Assembly (NCBI GenBank): GCA_964019415.1
Contig: OZ025883.1
Coordinates: forward strand, 2,789,586-2,853,585
Length of the DNA stretch: 64,000 nucleotides
Source of the DNA: Ianthella basta
Lineage: Eukaryota > Porifera > Demospongiae > Verongiida > Ianthellidae
Reading direction: 5' to 3'
Both the position numbers and the translations under genes were made by a program. A model generated the notes under the pieces. It searched no databases and was not told where the DNA came from. It saw only the letters and a program-made list of their open reading frames with translations. This document shows, piece after piece, positions 23,662 to 35,100 of the stretch (positions are counted from its first letter, which is position 1; the number at the start of each line of letters is the position of its first letter).

Positions 23662-23844
23662 TGACTGTGTGGGCAGATGGGCTTATCTATGATTATCTTG
23701 TGCTGTATTGCTTCCCCATGACTATATATGTGCAGTGATTTCAGGGTTTCGAATTCATGTGCCTTTTGCCATCAGATTCAGCACTCTACATTGGATAAGG
23801 CACGTAGTGGATTTTCATAAGCAAGACAGCCTGACGTATACAGA

Positions 23845-24888
23845 ATGACTATGGACAATTTCAGCAACATCTCTCTGAACTACACATCTCCCCATCCACT
23901 GGACAGCCCTGGGTTTGTTGTCTTCAATGTTGTTATGCTACTGGGAGTGGTGCTTCCTGTGATTGCTGTGAATACCGTCATTCTGGTGGCCTCAGTCTTA
24001 GAGTCAGCCATTGCGAAAGCAATCCGTTTGGTGCTAGGGAGCATCTTGGTCTCCTGCAACCTAATGGCACTGGGTCTGGCCATGTACCACATTGCAGGGA
24101 TCGTCCTTAAACTTTCACCAGTCAACAATCCACCCACAGCTCCCTGTACTGTCACTATGTTCTTAATCATCTTCGGAGGAGCAGCTCGATTGGTATTCAT
24201 GCCCACATTTGCTGTCATAGTCTACATCATTGTCAGGTACGGCAAAGCCACCAAGAAGAAGCACTTTGTGATTATTTGCTATATAGTAGTGGCAGTTCTG
24301 TGGATACTAACTTTCCTTGGAAACTCTCCATTGTTTTCACAATCAATCACTGGGTATACTGCCTCATTGTCTTGTAGTTTTACATCGAATTCAGCATATT
24401 ATTCTTACATATATGCTGGGCTGTATGTATTCTTCTTTGGTTTGATTACTCTTTCTGTCACAATCACATTCCTAGTCATCACCATTCGCTACATTAAAAG
24501 TCTCACCATCCAACACGTCAAACTCAATAAAGCTACCATTAAATTTGGCTTCTTTCTGCTCCTTGGGAATGGAATTAACTTACTTGGACAGATTGTCCTT
24601 CCCACCATTATATTAGCTGCCACAATTCAGCCACAGTCTACAAGCCCAAGCGGACCACCCCCTCCTTCAGTGCACGTGGGGACCTACATTATCTATACAT
24701 CACTGAATGCAGCACTCATCCCCACTCCCATCATAGTTCTCGTCTACTTCAAACCCATTCGTGAGAGACTGTGGCACTGGTTGTGCTGTTGTTTGCCCAA
24801 GAAAAGAAAGGAAAAAATACTTAATAAATACTTTCATAAGGATGAAGTGGCAGTTCCCAAAGACCAGGTGGTTACGACAAGGCTCTAA
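23845..24888 (+). CDS. Single-exon seven-transmembrane receptor, copy B
   Basis: 347 residues, one more than copy A because of an extra Lys in KATKKKHF after TM3. Same topology, N-terminal sequons, cysteine pair and degenerate DRY/NPxxY positions as copy A. Nearly all differences from A sit in the TM1-TM2 link, loop 3 (PTIILAATIQ against PFIIIATAIQ) and the TM7 start. The 5' region with TTTCAG 105 bp before ATG is also shared. I infer a functional, very recent paralog. Confidence 0.85.
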   Translation: MTMDNFSNISLNYTSPHPLDSPGFVVFNVVMLLGVVLPVIAVNTVILVASVLESAIAKAIRLVLGSILVSCNLMALGLAMYHIAGIVLKLSPVNNPPTAPCTVTMFLIIFGGAARLVFMPTFAVIVYIIVRYGKATKKKHFVIICYIVVAVLWILTFLGNSPLFSQSITGYTASLSCSFTSNSAYYSYIYAGLYVFFFGLITLSVTITFLVITIRYIKSLTIQHVKLNKATIKFGFFLLLGNGINLLGQIVLPTIILAATIQPQSTSPSGPPPPSVHVGTYIIYTSLNAALIPTPIIVLVYFKPIRERLWHWLCCCLPKKRKEKILNKYFHKDEVAVPKDQVVTTRL

Positions 24889-25187
24889 AGAGGCAACACA
24901 AAATACATTTTATCCATTTTGCACCCGTCACAAATAGAATTGAATCCAAAACATTAAACATATGTTTTTCTGTTACTAGTTTAGCATACATGTTTACATC
25001 ATGACACACTATGTTGTTCATTCAATGGAACTGTCTTAATGCAGGATTGAATAAATGTACAAATAGCTAGTTTGAATGAAATGAATGTTGATTACAGTTC
25101 AACAGATGTTATTCACTAGCCTCATTGTGACATGTGTATGTGTGACATATGTATCTCCTGTATAACTTAATTAGAAATAGCTTTATT

Positions 25188-25411
25188 TTCTACAAAATTG
25201 TAAGGATGTAGAGATGGCATAAAAAGGTCAGAAACAAGTAACGGCTGTTACACTGTGGAACATTAACCTCGGTCCCTACATGCAAGAATGTTGCACTATA
25301 ATGTCCACCATCCTTGAATGTAGGGAAGATGGTTAATGCTCCACTGTGTAACCACCTTTACTTGTTTCTGTCCTTTTTATGCCATCCCTACATCCTTACA
25401 ATTTTTGTAGA
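25188..25411. mobile_element. Foldback MITE, unit 2 copy
   Basis: Orthologous to 3519-3744, at the same distance downstream of the receptor, with the same imperfect arms. Confidence 0.7.
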
Positions 25412-27255
25412 AATTTTTATTATTTCTAGTTGCTGTACATTTTATAGTGGGCAGCTAAACTGAAGCAACACATTTAGTCTCCGCAGGCGCTCACGACAAC
25501 GAAACGCTCTACTTGGCCACCATCGGCCACATAACTGCTCAGCACTCTACTTCATCGCTGCGCGCTGCGTTCAGATTGTTGTTAACGTCGCCCATTGCTC
25601 AGCGAGGGCTACACGCCTGTTGGCGATTCCGCCATATTGGCTGACGTCATCTGCCCCAAGTGGCCGGGAACACTTTCATTGTTCCCGTTGGTGAAGCGCA
25701 AAATGCGCACTGTGTTAGCTAAACAGGGACTGGCTTCCCTACGCAGCTCCAATATGTAGGTGTCGATGGGCCTCCTGCCATCCAGTACATCGTCTGGCTT
25801 GCTATCCCTTCTTTCTGCCAGCCAGCTACAGTGAAAGCAGATTGCTTCTATAGCCCAAAATTATAATCTGCAAAAGATGTACATACAGCCTGAAAATAGC
25901 ATTCTGTGGTTGCTGTCATTGTGGAGCTGTCATTGTTCTGACCAATTTCTAACTGCTGTACAAACAATGCAATTTGGTACTTGTTTGCACATACTATTAA
26001 TGTATAATACTGAATTCTCAAGAATGCTCAGATTTTCTACACTATGTACCTGTACATGTGCATAGCATAAAATATCTGAATAAGATGCTATAATATTATA
26101 CTATGTTATAGTTTTTTGTTGTCACTATTTGTGGTGTATAGAGAAATGAGTGCATGAAAAAGTTGCTAAAAATTTTTTGGTACCCAGTACCAAAGTCAAA
26201 ATCACCAAATCACCTTTCAGAATGCTAAATTCAGTTGCTGCTAAATGGTGTACTTTAAAACATAGGCTATATAACTCTGCATTAGTGCATCATTTCCTCA
26301 ATACCCAATCACAGCATGGTTGAGATTGGTGTAATTCTGCAAGTATGTGTCTGCTGTTAGAATGTGTATGAATGTTGGGTCAACAGCATTCATCAGTCTC
26401 CTCCTCAATATCTACTTTGAGTGAATGTTGATAAAATGTATGTGGCCATGGTTTGTTGCAGTGTGTGCTAATTGTGCATGTACATACAGTGATCTACATC
26501 TGTAATACTGCAGCCTATGCAACCAATTAATTTGAATTGCGATATTTGGGCAGTAGCTTACCTGCTTATAACACAGTTGAGATGCAATGATTCCTGTCAT
26601 TAGAAAGTGTGTGGGTTCACTAATGTGGCAAAGTTACATGTGCTGTATATAAGTAATTGTACAATTGGCAGGTTGCACCTGCTGTTTAGCTATAAACTTA
26701 CAATGGCCAACTTGAGAGGCTCTGAACCAATTCTATAGATATCCATTTGAGATACTTGTTGATTAGCTACGTTTCTTGTTCAGTGTGAGCATGTACATAT
26801 AGCAGGTGCTGTGGAAAAGGAACATAAAGACAAGACCATGGATTTCCATAAGCAAGACAGGAACCCGACAGTGGTATAGTACTTATACACCACGTATATA
26901 TAGTCATATGATTCCATTATGTTAATCCCTGCCGTATAGGCAACTCCATTCTAATAACTGCATGCATCATTGATGCTGTACATTATCATGGATACAGTAT
27001 ACAATGCTCATTTACTTTAGGGCTATAATTGTACTGGGCTTTGAAGAACGCTTGAAATACTTGAGGCACCCCTAACAAAAGAGGGCGGAAGGGGCCATTG
27101 GAAGATGTTGATATGAACCAGCCTTTTGTCCTTCCAGTGAAGAAAGCCCGCAATTAAGCCTGTGATTCCTGCCGCAGTAGTGCAGTTGGAATCTGAGACT
27201 ACTGGGGAAGACAGTGCCTCCAATGCAAGGAAAATTAAACTGCTCAAGGGTCAGT
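25412..27255. other. Unit 2 conserved block and spacer
   Basis: Copy of 3745-5590, including TGACGTCA at 25642-25649 and the exon-like KPAIKPV stretch near 27140-27250. No additional gene seen. Confidence 0.5.
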
Positions 27256-27278
27256 TTACCTACAGGCCAACCAAAGAT

Positions 27279-28000
27279 CTATATAATAGGCTGTACACTA
27301 CCTTGTAGCCTTTCCATTACCTCTCTCATAATTCTATCCATGAATACATTAAACAACCATGGCGACAGCACGCAACCCTGTCTCACTCCCTGACTGATGG
27401 GAAACCAGCCTGACAGCATTCCACCAACTCTAACACAGGCCTCACTTCCTTCATATAATGACCGGATTGCTCTCATTAGCTTTCCCTTCACTCCATACTC
27501 ATCCAACACGCACCACAGCTTATCCCTACATACCTTGTCATATGCTTTCTCGAGATCCACACATGCTACTGCCATCTGCCTGTTCTTATTCAGGATCCTT
27601 TCGCTTAGTTGTCGGACCATAAATATTTGGTCTACGCAGCTTCTTCCCTGTCTGAAACCCCCTGCACCTCCATAACCTTACTCTCGGTTCTGCTTCACAC
27701 TCAGGCATCCAATATTCCTGTGTAGACCTTGCAGGGTATGCTGAGGAGACTTATGCCTCTATAGTTGTTGCATAACATTTTACTGCTTTTCTTGTGAATG
27801 GGCACAATAACTGCCTTTTTCCAATCAGCCGGCACATCTCCTTTCATCCACATCAAGTTTATGATCATGTGCAACTATTCTGCTACAACCCTTCCTCCAG
27901 CTTTTAGCATCTCAGCACTAATACCACATATGCCTGGAGCCTTCCCCTTCTTCAGCTTAGCATTGGCTACTCTGACTTCCATATGCACCTTTGCATATAT
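27279..28000 (-). pseudogene. LINE reverse-transcriptase fragment, unit 2
   Basis: Same insert as at 5600-6340. The continuous part (27279-27620) covers DLEKAYDKV through GVRQGCVLSPWLFNVFMD. The upstream part has a different frame break from unit 1 (GGF/RQGRS region near 27620-27665), so decay has continued independently since duplication. It stops before YxDD. Confidence 0.85.
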
Positions 28001-28039
28001 GCACCTCTAATTATTTTACCTAGTACCTGTGCACTGCAG

Positions 28040-28237
28040 ATGAATGCCTGTCTGGCTCATGAAGCAGCTCAGATGCCAACCAGTCAGGGCTGTCTGCTGG
28101 TGACAGAGACCATGGAATGCATCCAAGAGGTGTACTTTGTCTTGGAGAACAAAATACTTGCTACAATCAGCAAGAAGAGAGAGGCTGTACCAGCCCTGTT
28201 TGCAATATTTATGTTTTTCATATTATTTTTTCAGTGA
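28040..28237 (+). CDS. Small unidentified ORF 1, unit 2
   Basis: 65-codon frame equivalent to 6357-6554, with QGCLLVTETMECIQEVYF and the same hydrophobic end. In unit 2 the sequence continues into the uninterrupted spacer that marks the empty site of the 13.2 kb insertion. Confidence 0.35.
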   Translation: MNACLAHEAAQMPTSQGCLLVTETMECIQEVYFVLENKILATISKKREAVPALFAIFMFFILFFQ

Positions 28238-28599
28238 GAGCTGTTTTTATTTCAGTTTCTTGATTTTTGTTTCTGAAGAGCAAGGTGCCAAAAAAGCCCA
28301 GCCTCACTAGGTTTACTGCTAAACCAAAGCTTTAGTGTTTTTGATTATATGTATATTACTGCACTTTGAACTCCTTTTTTGCTTTCTCTTTCTGTTAATT
28401 ATATTAGTATTCTCTTTACTTATATTACAACACCCATTCTGAATATGGAATGTTGCATGAAATGGAAATGGAAGTTGAGCACACCTTGTACACAGCCTGC
28501 AAGCCAGTATGAAAGCACAGGATAACAGGATGTATAAACAAGTACCAACCACTGAAGCTACAAACGGGGCAGGCTTGACCAACCATCAACATCAGAAGC

Positions 28600-28755
28600 A
28601 TGTCCCAGCCATCATTGTTCAATGTGACCACTGTGGGAATTCGTCAGGGACTTCACAACCACAAGGGTTCTGTAGTAGAAGACCACCTCTGTGAGGGATA
28701 TTTTATTGGCCTGTATCACTCCCTTCTCATGGAGACCTTGGAGTGCAAACAGTAA
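28600..28755 (+). CDS. Small unidentified ORF 2, unit 2
   Basis: Same 51-codon frame as 20119-20274, essentially unchanged. It ends just before the GT microsatellite at 28780-28878. Confidence 0.3.
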   Translation: MSQPSLFNVTTVGIRQGLHNHKGSVVEDHLCEGYFIGLYHSLLMETLECKQ

Positions 28756-28779
28756 ATGGATGAATAGATTGTATGTGTG

Positions 28780-28811
28780 TGTGTGTGTGTACGTGTGTGT
28801 GTGTATGTGTG

Positions 28812-28878
<67 letters not shown>
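28780..28878. repeat. GT microsatellite, unit 2 downstream site
   Basis: About 100 bp with ACGT and ATGT interruptions identical to unit 1, but a shorter pure tract. Confidence 0.95.
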
Positions 28879-28882
<4 letters not shown>

Positions 28883-28961
28883 ATGCAATTGAGGCATATA
28901 CAGAATTGTATATGCACAAGTAGATGGAGACCACAAAAAAGATTGATAACTGACTTGGGGA

Positions 28962-29370
28962 ATGATTTCTGAAGCATTCTGGTCTCCTGCCTCCAGCTGT
29001 ACTGGGGCTCCAGTGCATAAGACTACAGTTAGATTTGGCGTCTTTCTAGATCTGCTCCTGGGGAGTGGAATTAACTTACTTGGACAGATTGTCCCTCCCT
29101 TTATTGAAATCCTCCATTCTTCCACAGCCTGCAAGCTCAGATGGACCACCCCTTCCTGCATGGAGAGGTGACCTACAGTGTCTACTCGAGATCATTACTG
29201 CATGCAGCTTTCATTCCCACTCCCATTTTGGTCCTCATCTATATCCTTCAAGGCCACTCAGGAAAGACTGTGGCACTGGTTTGTGTGTTTTGTCTTCCAA
29301 AGATAATGAAGGATACACAAGCACATTCACAATGGCAACAACATGCAAATCATAATTCCAACTAGAGAAA
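28962..29370 (+). pseudogene. Degenerate receptor TM6-TM7 relic, unit 2
   Basis: Equivalent to 20574-20990: VRFGVFLDLLLGSGINLLGQ, then a frame shift, then AFIPTPILVLIY and a basic tail ending at TAG. Its TM1-TM5 are absent. Confidence 0.8.
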
Positions 29371-30540
29371 TTTGTCTGGTGAAGATTGTAATTGCTGTTG
29401 GTGGCACTTACATAGCTAACCATTCAGCACCGATGTAGCTATGTCTCTATCCCTTGTAGTGCCATCTCCTCACACATGTTCGCACAATAGCTGCATAGCT
29501 GCATCTTCTGTTTGCAGGAACTCCTCCACAATGTACATTCAATGCACATTGACTTAGTACTATATATGTTTATACCACTTATGATATTTGCAAGCTAGCC
29601 CTACAAGAAGGACTGGCCCTTGACCTTGTGAAGCTTGTATTCCTTCAAAATGTGGAAAAAGGGTTGGCAACATGTTTCCTACAAAAACAAGAACAGATGT
29701 ATGGGTAGTGTGGTGTGTCTCTGAAAACATGTGTACATGTAGCTATATATGTGTGGAAAACCATGGTCTTCTGGTGGGAAATCATCCACTCTTGGAATCT
29801 GTATAGCTAGCTATTGTGAAAAAGCCATACAACTGTCCATTGTGTAGTGGATCATCATTGATATTCTCCGTCCTCCTCAGAAGCCATCATAACTATGCCT
29901 ACATAGTCAGTGAAGGTTACTAACTCATGACTATGCCTGCAGCTATATACAGGTGGATATTATTGTACTTAAGCTTCTGATCTGGCACAAACTATGTATG
30001 CTGACACATGATGATGCTTATGAACAGCGCTAATGCCATTCCAATATACGTATGTGCTTAAGAATATCATGATACTAGCTTTAGAGGTAGTCTCACGCCA
30101 TGTGATACTATATACATTAGAGGGCTAATGTACGTAGCACAAAACAATCACAAAATGTATAATGTACGGGATGTTTGACCACCAGAGCTTCAGTTGAGTT
30201 GCGCAATCTAGGTGTTCAGACATTCCCATGTTCCTTGTTTATGCATTGTTCGTTAGCTAGTTAGCTACAGTGCACTTATAGCGTGTTTGCTGTTTATACG
30301 TATACCACTGCATGACACTGCATCCCACTATAGCCACCACTGCCAGACAGTTGAATAGTATGTTTGTATATTGTTGAATAGTATGTTCAGAATCAGATGT
30401 TTCAGGCTTACCCCCAACACAGACCAGGAGAGGGGTGACTCCTGTATGTGCACTATTGTTAGGACAATCACGCATATTACAACATACTTGCAATGTACAG
30501 CATCAAAGGCTATATTGCTAACATGTTCATAGTGGACAGA

Positions 30541-30626
30541 CATCAGTAGAGTGTGCATACAGAGGATGTGGTCTACCTACAGCTATAGCTGTAGGTAAAC
30601 CACATCCTGTGTATGCACACTACTTC
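30541..30626. repeat. Palindromic remnant of the minisatellite in unit 3
   Basis: About 80 bp near-perfect inverted repeat, GTAGAGTGTGCATACAGAGG against its complement, centred on AGCTATAGCT. It replaces the ~460 bp array of other units and is fused directly to the receptor leader (CTTCAAATTCATGTG), removing the GT tract. Confidence 0.8.
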
Positions 30627-30726
30627 AAATTCATGTGCCCTTTGCCATCAGATTCAGCACTCTACATTGGACAAGGCACGCAGTGGATTTCAATAAGCAA
30701 GACAGTCTGACGTATACAGAATAACT

Positions 30727-31201
30727 ATGAACAATCTCAGCTCTCTTCTTTGGTTTGATTACTCTTTCTGTCACAATCACATTCCTAGTCATCACCATTC
30801 GCTACATTAAAAGTCTCACCATCCAACACGTCAAACTCAATAAAGCTACCATTAAATTTGGCTCCTTTCTGCTCCTTGGGAATGGAATTAACTTACTTGG
30901 ACAGATTGTCCTTCCCACCATTATATTAGCTGCCACAATTCAGCCACAGTCTACAAGCCCAAGCGGACCACCCCCTCCTTCAGTGCACGTGGTGATCTAC
31001 AGTATCTATATATCACTGAATGCAACACTCATCCCCACTCCCATCATAGTTCTCGTCTACTTCAAACCCATTCGTGAGAGACTGTGGCACTGGTTGTGCT
31101 GTTGGGTGCCAAAGAAGAGAAAGGAAGAAATACTTAATAAATACTTTCGTAAGAATGAAGTAGAACCTCCCAAAGACCAGGTGGTTACGACAAGGCTCTA
31201 A
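30727..31201 (+). pseudogene. Seven-transmembrane receptor pseudogene, copy C
   Basis: The leader and first codons (ATGAACAATCTCAG) join directly to the TM5 sequence TCTTCTTTGGTTTGATTAC, removing about 570 bp that encode the rest of the N-terminus through TM4. The ATG is out of frame with the receptor: it gives MNNLSSLLWFDYS instead of FFFGLITLSV. The first initiator of the pair is ATA. From TM5 onward the frame is intact for about 148 residues to the stop, with changes in the tail (CCWVPKKRKEEIL, NEVEPPKD). It cannot make a 7TM receptor. Confidence 0.9.
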
Positions 31202-31500
31202 AGAGGCAACACAAAATGCATTGTATCTAGTTTGCACCCTTCACAGATAGAATTGAATCCAAAACATTAAACATATGATTTTCTGTTACTAGCTTAGTAT
31301 GCATGTTTACATCATGACACACTACATAATTATGTTGGTCATTCAATGAAGCTTTCTTATAATATGCAAGATTGAATAAATGTACAAGTAATCTGAATGT
31401 AATGAATGTTGACTACAGTAGTTATTCACTAGCCTCATTGTGACATGTGTACGTGACATATGTATCTCCTGTATAACTTAATTAGAAATTAACTTATTTT

Positions 31501-31727
31501 TCTACAAAAATCATAAGGATGTGGAGATGGCAATAAAAGGAAAGAAACAAGTAAAGGCTGTTACACAGTGGAGCATTAACCATGGTCCCTACATGCAAAA
31601 ATGTTGCACCTTAATGTCCTACATCCTTGAATGTAGAGACAATCGGATAATGCTCCACTGTGTAACAGCCTTTACTTGTTCCTGTCCTTTTTATGCCATC
31701 CCTACATCCTTACAATTTTTGTAGAAA
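31501..31727. mobile_element. Foldback MITE, unit 3 copy
   Basis: Orthologous to 3519-3744. Part of its right arm and flank recurs as a direct repeat at about 32036-32150. Confidence 0.7.
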
Positions 31728-32155
31728 TTTTTATTATTTCTAGTTGCTGTACATTTTATAGTGGGCAGCTAAGCTGAAGCAACACATTTAGTCTCCGCAG
31801 GCGCTCACGACAACGAAACGCTCTACTTGGCCACCGTCGGCCACAAAACTGCTCAGCACTCCACTTCATCGCTGCACGCTGCGTTCAGATTGTTGTTAAC
31901 GTCGCCCATTGCTCAGCGAGGGCTACACGCCTGTTGGCGATTCCGCCATATTGGCTGACGTCATTTGCCCCGGGTGGCCGGGAACACTTTCATTGTTCCC
32001 TTGGGTGAAGCGCAAAATGCGCACTGTGTTAGCGCTTGTTTCTGTCCTTGTTATGCCATCCCTACATCCTTACAATTTTTGTAGAAATTTTTATTATTTC
32101 TAGTTTCTGTACATTTTATAGAGGGCAGCTAAGCTGAAGCAACACATTTAGTCTC
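31672..32155. repeat. Conserved GC block followed by internal direct repeat
   Basis: Contains TGACGTCA at 31956-31963. At 32034 the sequence GCACTGTGTTAG jumps to CGCTTGTTTCTGTCCTTGTT, repeating the TTTATGCCATCCCTACATCC segment of 31680-31800. This is a private local duplication of about 115 bp. Confidence 0.7.
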
Positions 32156-35100
32156 AACCATAGGGCATTGGTGCAGGCATATTTATACCTCATTTCTGTA
32201 ACCCTGGAGCTCTAGGTGTGGGCTAGCACCTGGGCTCCGCGCTAACCCAACGAGAAACGGCGACCGGAAGCCGTACAGTAGTTAAATATGCATAATATGG
32301 CGGGGAAATGCACGACCGTGAATGTCGTTCAAACGGTGCACAAGCTAACTGCTGTAGCAGCTCACATACAATGGCACCAGTCACTCCGCTTTCATCCAGT
32401 TGTATTACGTCTTTCAAAAATGGTATATGCCCCCTTATCCAGCACGACGACGACGGGAGTCCTGGAAAGCGCCGTCTTCTGCACTACGCTCCGCCGCCTA
32501 TCTTCTAACCCACAAAGGAATACGGTCAACCAAACGTGGTGCAATATGGTGCTTAAAGTATTTTAATGGACCCTTTGGTTCATGCGCTATCGCTGTCAGA
32601 GAATAAGAATAAGACGAAACGGGAAATGTCGAGGGCGCTCTCTATATGTATGTGCACTTTTGCTGGGAAGCAAGGTTAGCTATGTGCACTGTTCAGTTCC
32701 CCCTTCGTCATGGGAAGCTTCGTTTGTCGGTTTTCGGTCCTGTTCAGGAGTAGCACTGGATTAATATTACAGCATTCAAACAACCACCACCATCCCTACA
32801 TAGACAGCACTACCGTGCTGTCTGATATGGCATTGACATGTTATTTTATCTGCAGTGTGCTGCATGGTGACGGTGCATAATTTTCAAGTGATTATAATAG
32901 TAAACATGTATTAAACTGCTCCAATGAACCTGAATTCCTTAGGTGAACAGGTTTGGCAATAGCCCAGGCATCTGCGAATATATAGGTAGACACTAGCATA
33001 CACAATTATACAATAGCAGCACGTCATTATGCAAACATCACGAAATCTGTTAACTTTGTATATATATATAGCCTCATTAACTGTTAACCCTCCCCCAACT
33101 ATTCATTCTCGGTCATTGATTTAAGGTACTTAACAGTTACAACATATTTGCTATAATTATTGTCACCATACTGAATAGAGATGCACTAAAGCTTGAGTAC
33201 TGGATGAATGTCTTCCAGCTCCATCTTTATATCCAATGATCCTTTACCAACATGTTCTTATTACATGAAATATTGTTTAAAGGAGCAGTTATGGATTTAT
33301 GGATTGATTCAGTTCCTTTATCAAAATGATAACAAACCGCATACTGTACAGATGAATAGCTACATGCATGCAGCAGTCCATGTTTCTTTCAATCAGCTTC
33401 ATTCATTCTTTCTATGGCAATCATCAATAACTCAATTCCCCGGATATGCAAACAGAGATCCACAGGTAAGTACAATTATTACCTAGCTACATACAAGAAG
33501 GTAAGGTGCACTCATCAGTTTTCAGATCACTAATGTGTATAGCAATACAGCAAGGGTTACACTTACTCCACTTCTTGTACATTCTTGAATACAATGTGCA
33601 TGTGATAACTAATAATGCTATAGTTCTTCTAAGGTAAGGCAATAGCAGGACCTTTCAGTTCAAGTACCTATTCAACTGCTTACTCTGTACCTTGTTTGAA
33701 GCTTCTGCATTGCTCTGTGCATTTCCTGTTTGAATCTAAGAATGCAGCTATAGGCTCTACCAAACTTATAACATTGTACTGACCTTACCTCACTTTTCAT
33801 AAATTATTAATGCAATACTTGCTGGTATACAGTCTGTATGGAATCTCATTTTCATACACAAAATCTATGTCAACCATTAATAATAATAACTATTGTATTA
33901 TTGACAATTTGAAGACTTAGCTATAGATTATATATTAACCAGCTTGCTGTTTGTCTTGCTGCCAATACATATAATTATACTTGTTCAGATGATATACAAT
34001 ATTGGCACATACTGCATGAAATCTGCCAACACGTGCCATAAGCCATAATGGTACGGCTTCCGTATGTTTGCTTGGGGCAGTCGATGGTGGAAAATACCAA
34101 CGGCACAAGCTTAAGTCACAGTGGATCAGAACCAGCATGCAAGTTTACCATAAGGGTACCCAAGGCTGTAGCCAAATGCAACGTGTGCATATGGGACTGC
34201 TACGTCTTACCCTTGCAGTGTGCACAATGCATATGGCTATTATTGTAACATACAAAAATATATGCCCTAGCCGATAACCTGCTCCAATGAACCTGAGTCC
34301 CTTGTAACCACTTGAGTTCTCCCCAGCTAGCCATGGAGGTATTGAAAGGTAATCCATATTCCATGATTGGCCTACTGTGTCTGAATCATACAGTGTACCA
34401 CAGCTGAATTCTTAATTCTTTGCCACTCTATATAATCGAAGAGGTGTTTAGTGGTAATTCATTCTCCTTATGGCTGGAGTCACAATTGTCTATTGCATCA
34501 GATCACATAGTACTTGAGCTTCATATATACACCTGAGTGTGTGTAATGAATGTGCCCACTTGAGCAGCATTGACAACTAATTGGGTAGGCAATTTCATGA
34601 GCAATGACATATGAAGTGGGTTAATCACAACTGAAAGCAGGTTGTCATATCTGACAAACTAATTGCATAACAGCGTAGCATTGAGACTCTTCCATAATAA
34701 ATTAATGAGATTTAACACTTGATAGTGAACTATTGACATACCCAAGGCACACTTCCCCATTTGATAATGTTTTGAAACAACATTGCATGGTTTAAGTAGT
34801 TAAAAGCTTGCAATTGGGACTATGTTTTTGCATGAGTTGCTTGCACTGTGCGGTCATTGAAATCTAGTTGCAGTGTTGAATGGGGATGAGTACTACACAT
34901 ATGCATGTCTGTGTATGAATACATGTGAGAGATATAGGTACAGTTTGTATGCGTAAACTTTGAATCTGCAATACTATAATATTATAGCTAACACCAATGA
35001 GCAGTACGGTCAACGTGAAAATCTCTGTACTAAAGTGACAGACATCATGATGCTCCTTCCCGAGTCTGTGCAGGAAGCTAAATTCACCAGTTTTCATAGT
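32156..35100. other. ~2.9 kb block unique to unit 3
   Basis: Replaces the ~110 bp that links the GC block to the TACATACAGCCTG spacer in other units. The first 600 bp are CpG-richer and could be a promoter or first exon of something. A candidate exon at 33351-33463 starts after CTGTACAG and ends CCACAG|GTAAGT, but its peptide is not recognised. Two fragments with GCTCCAATGAACCTGA (about 32918 and 34282) also occur downstream of receptor E near 48724, so part of this block may come from an older receptor-flanking copy. Confidence 0.45.
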
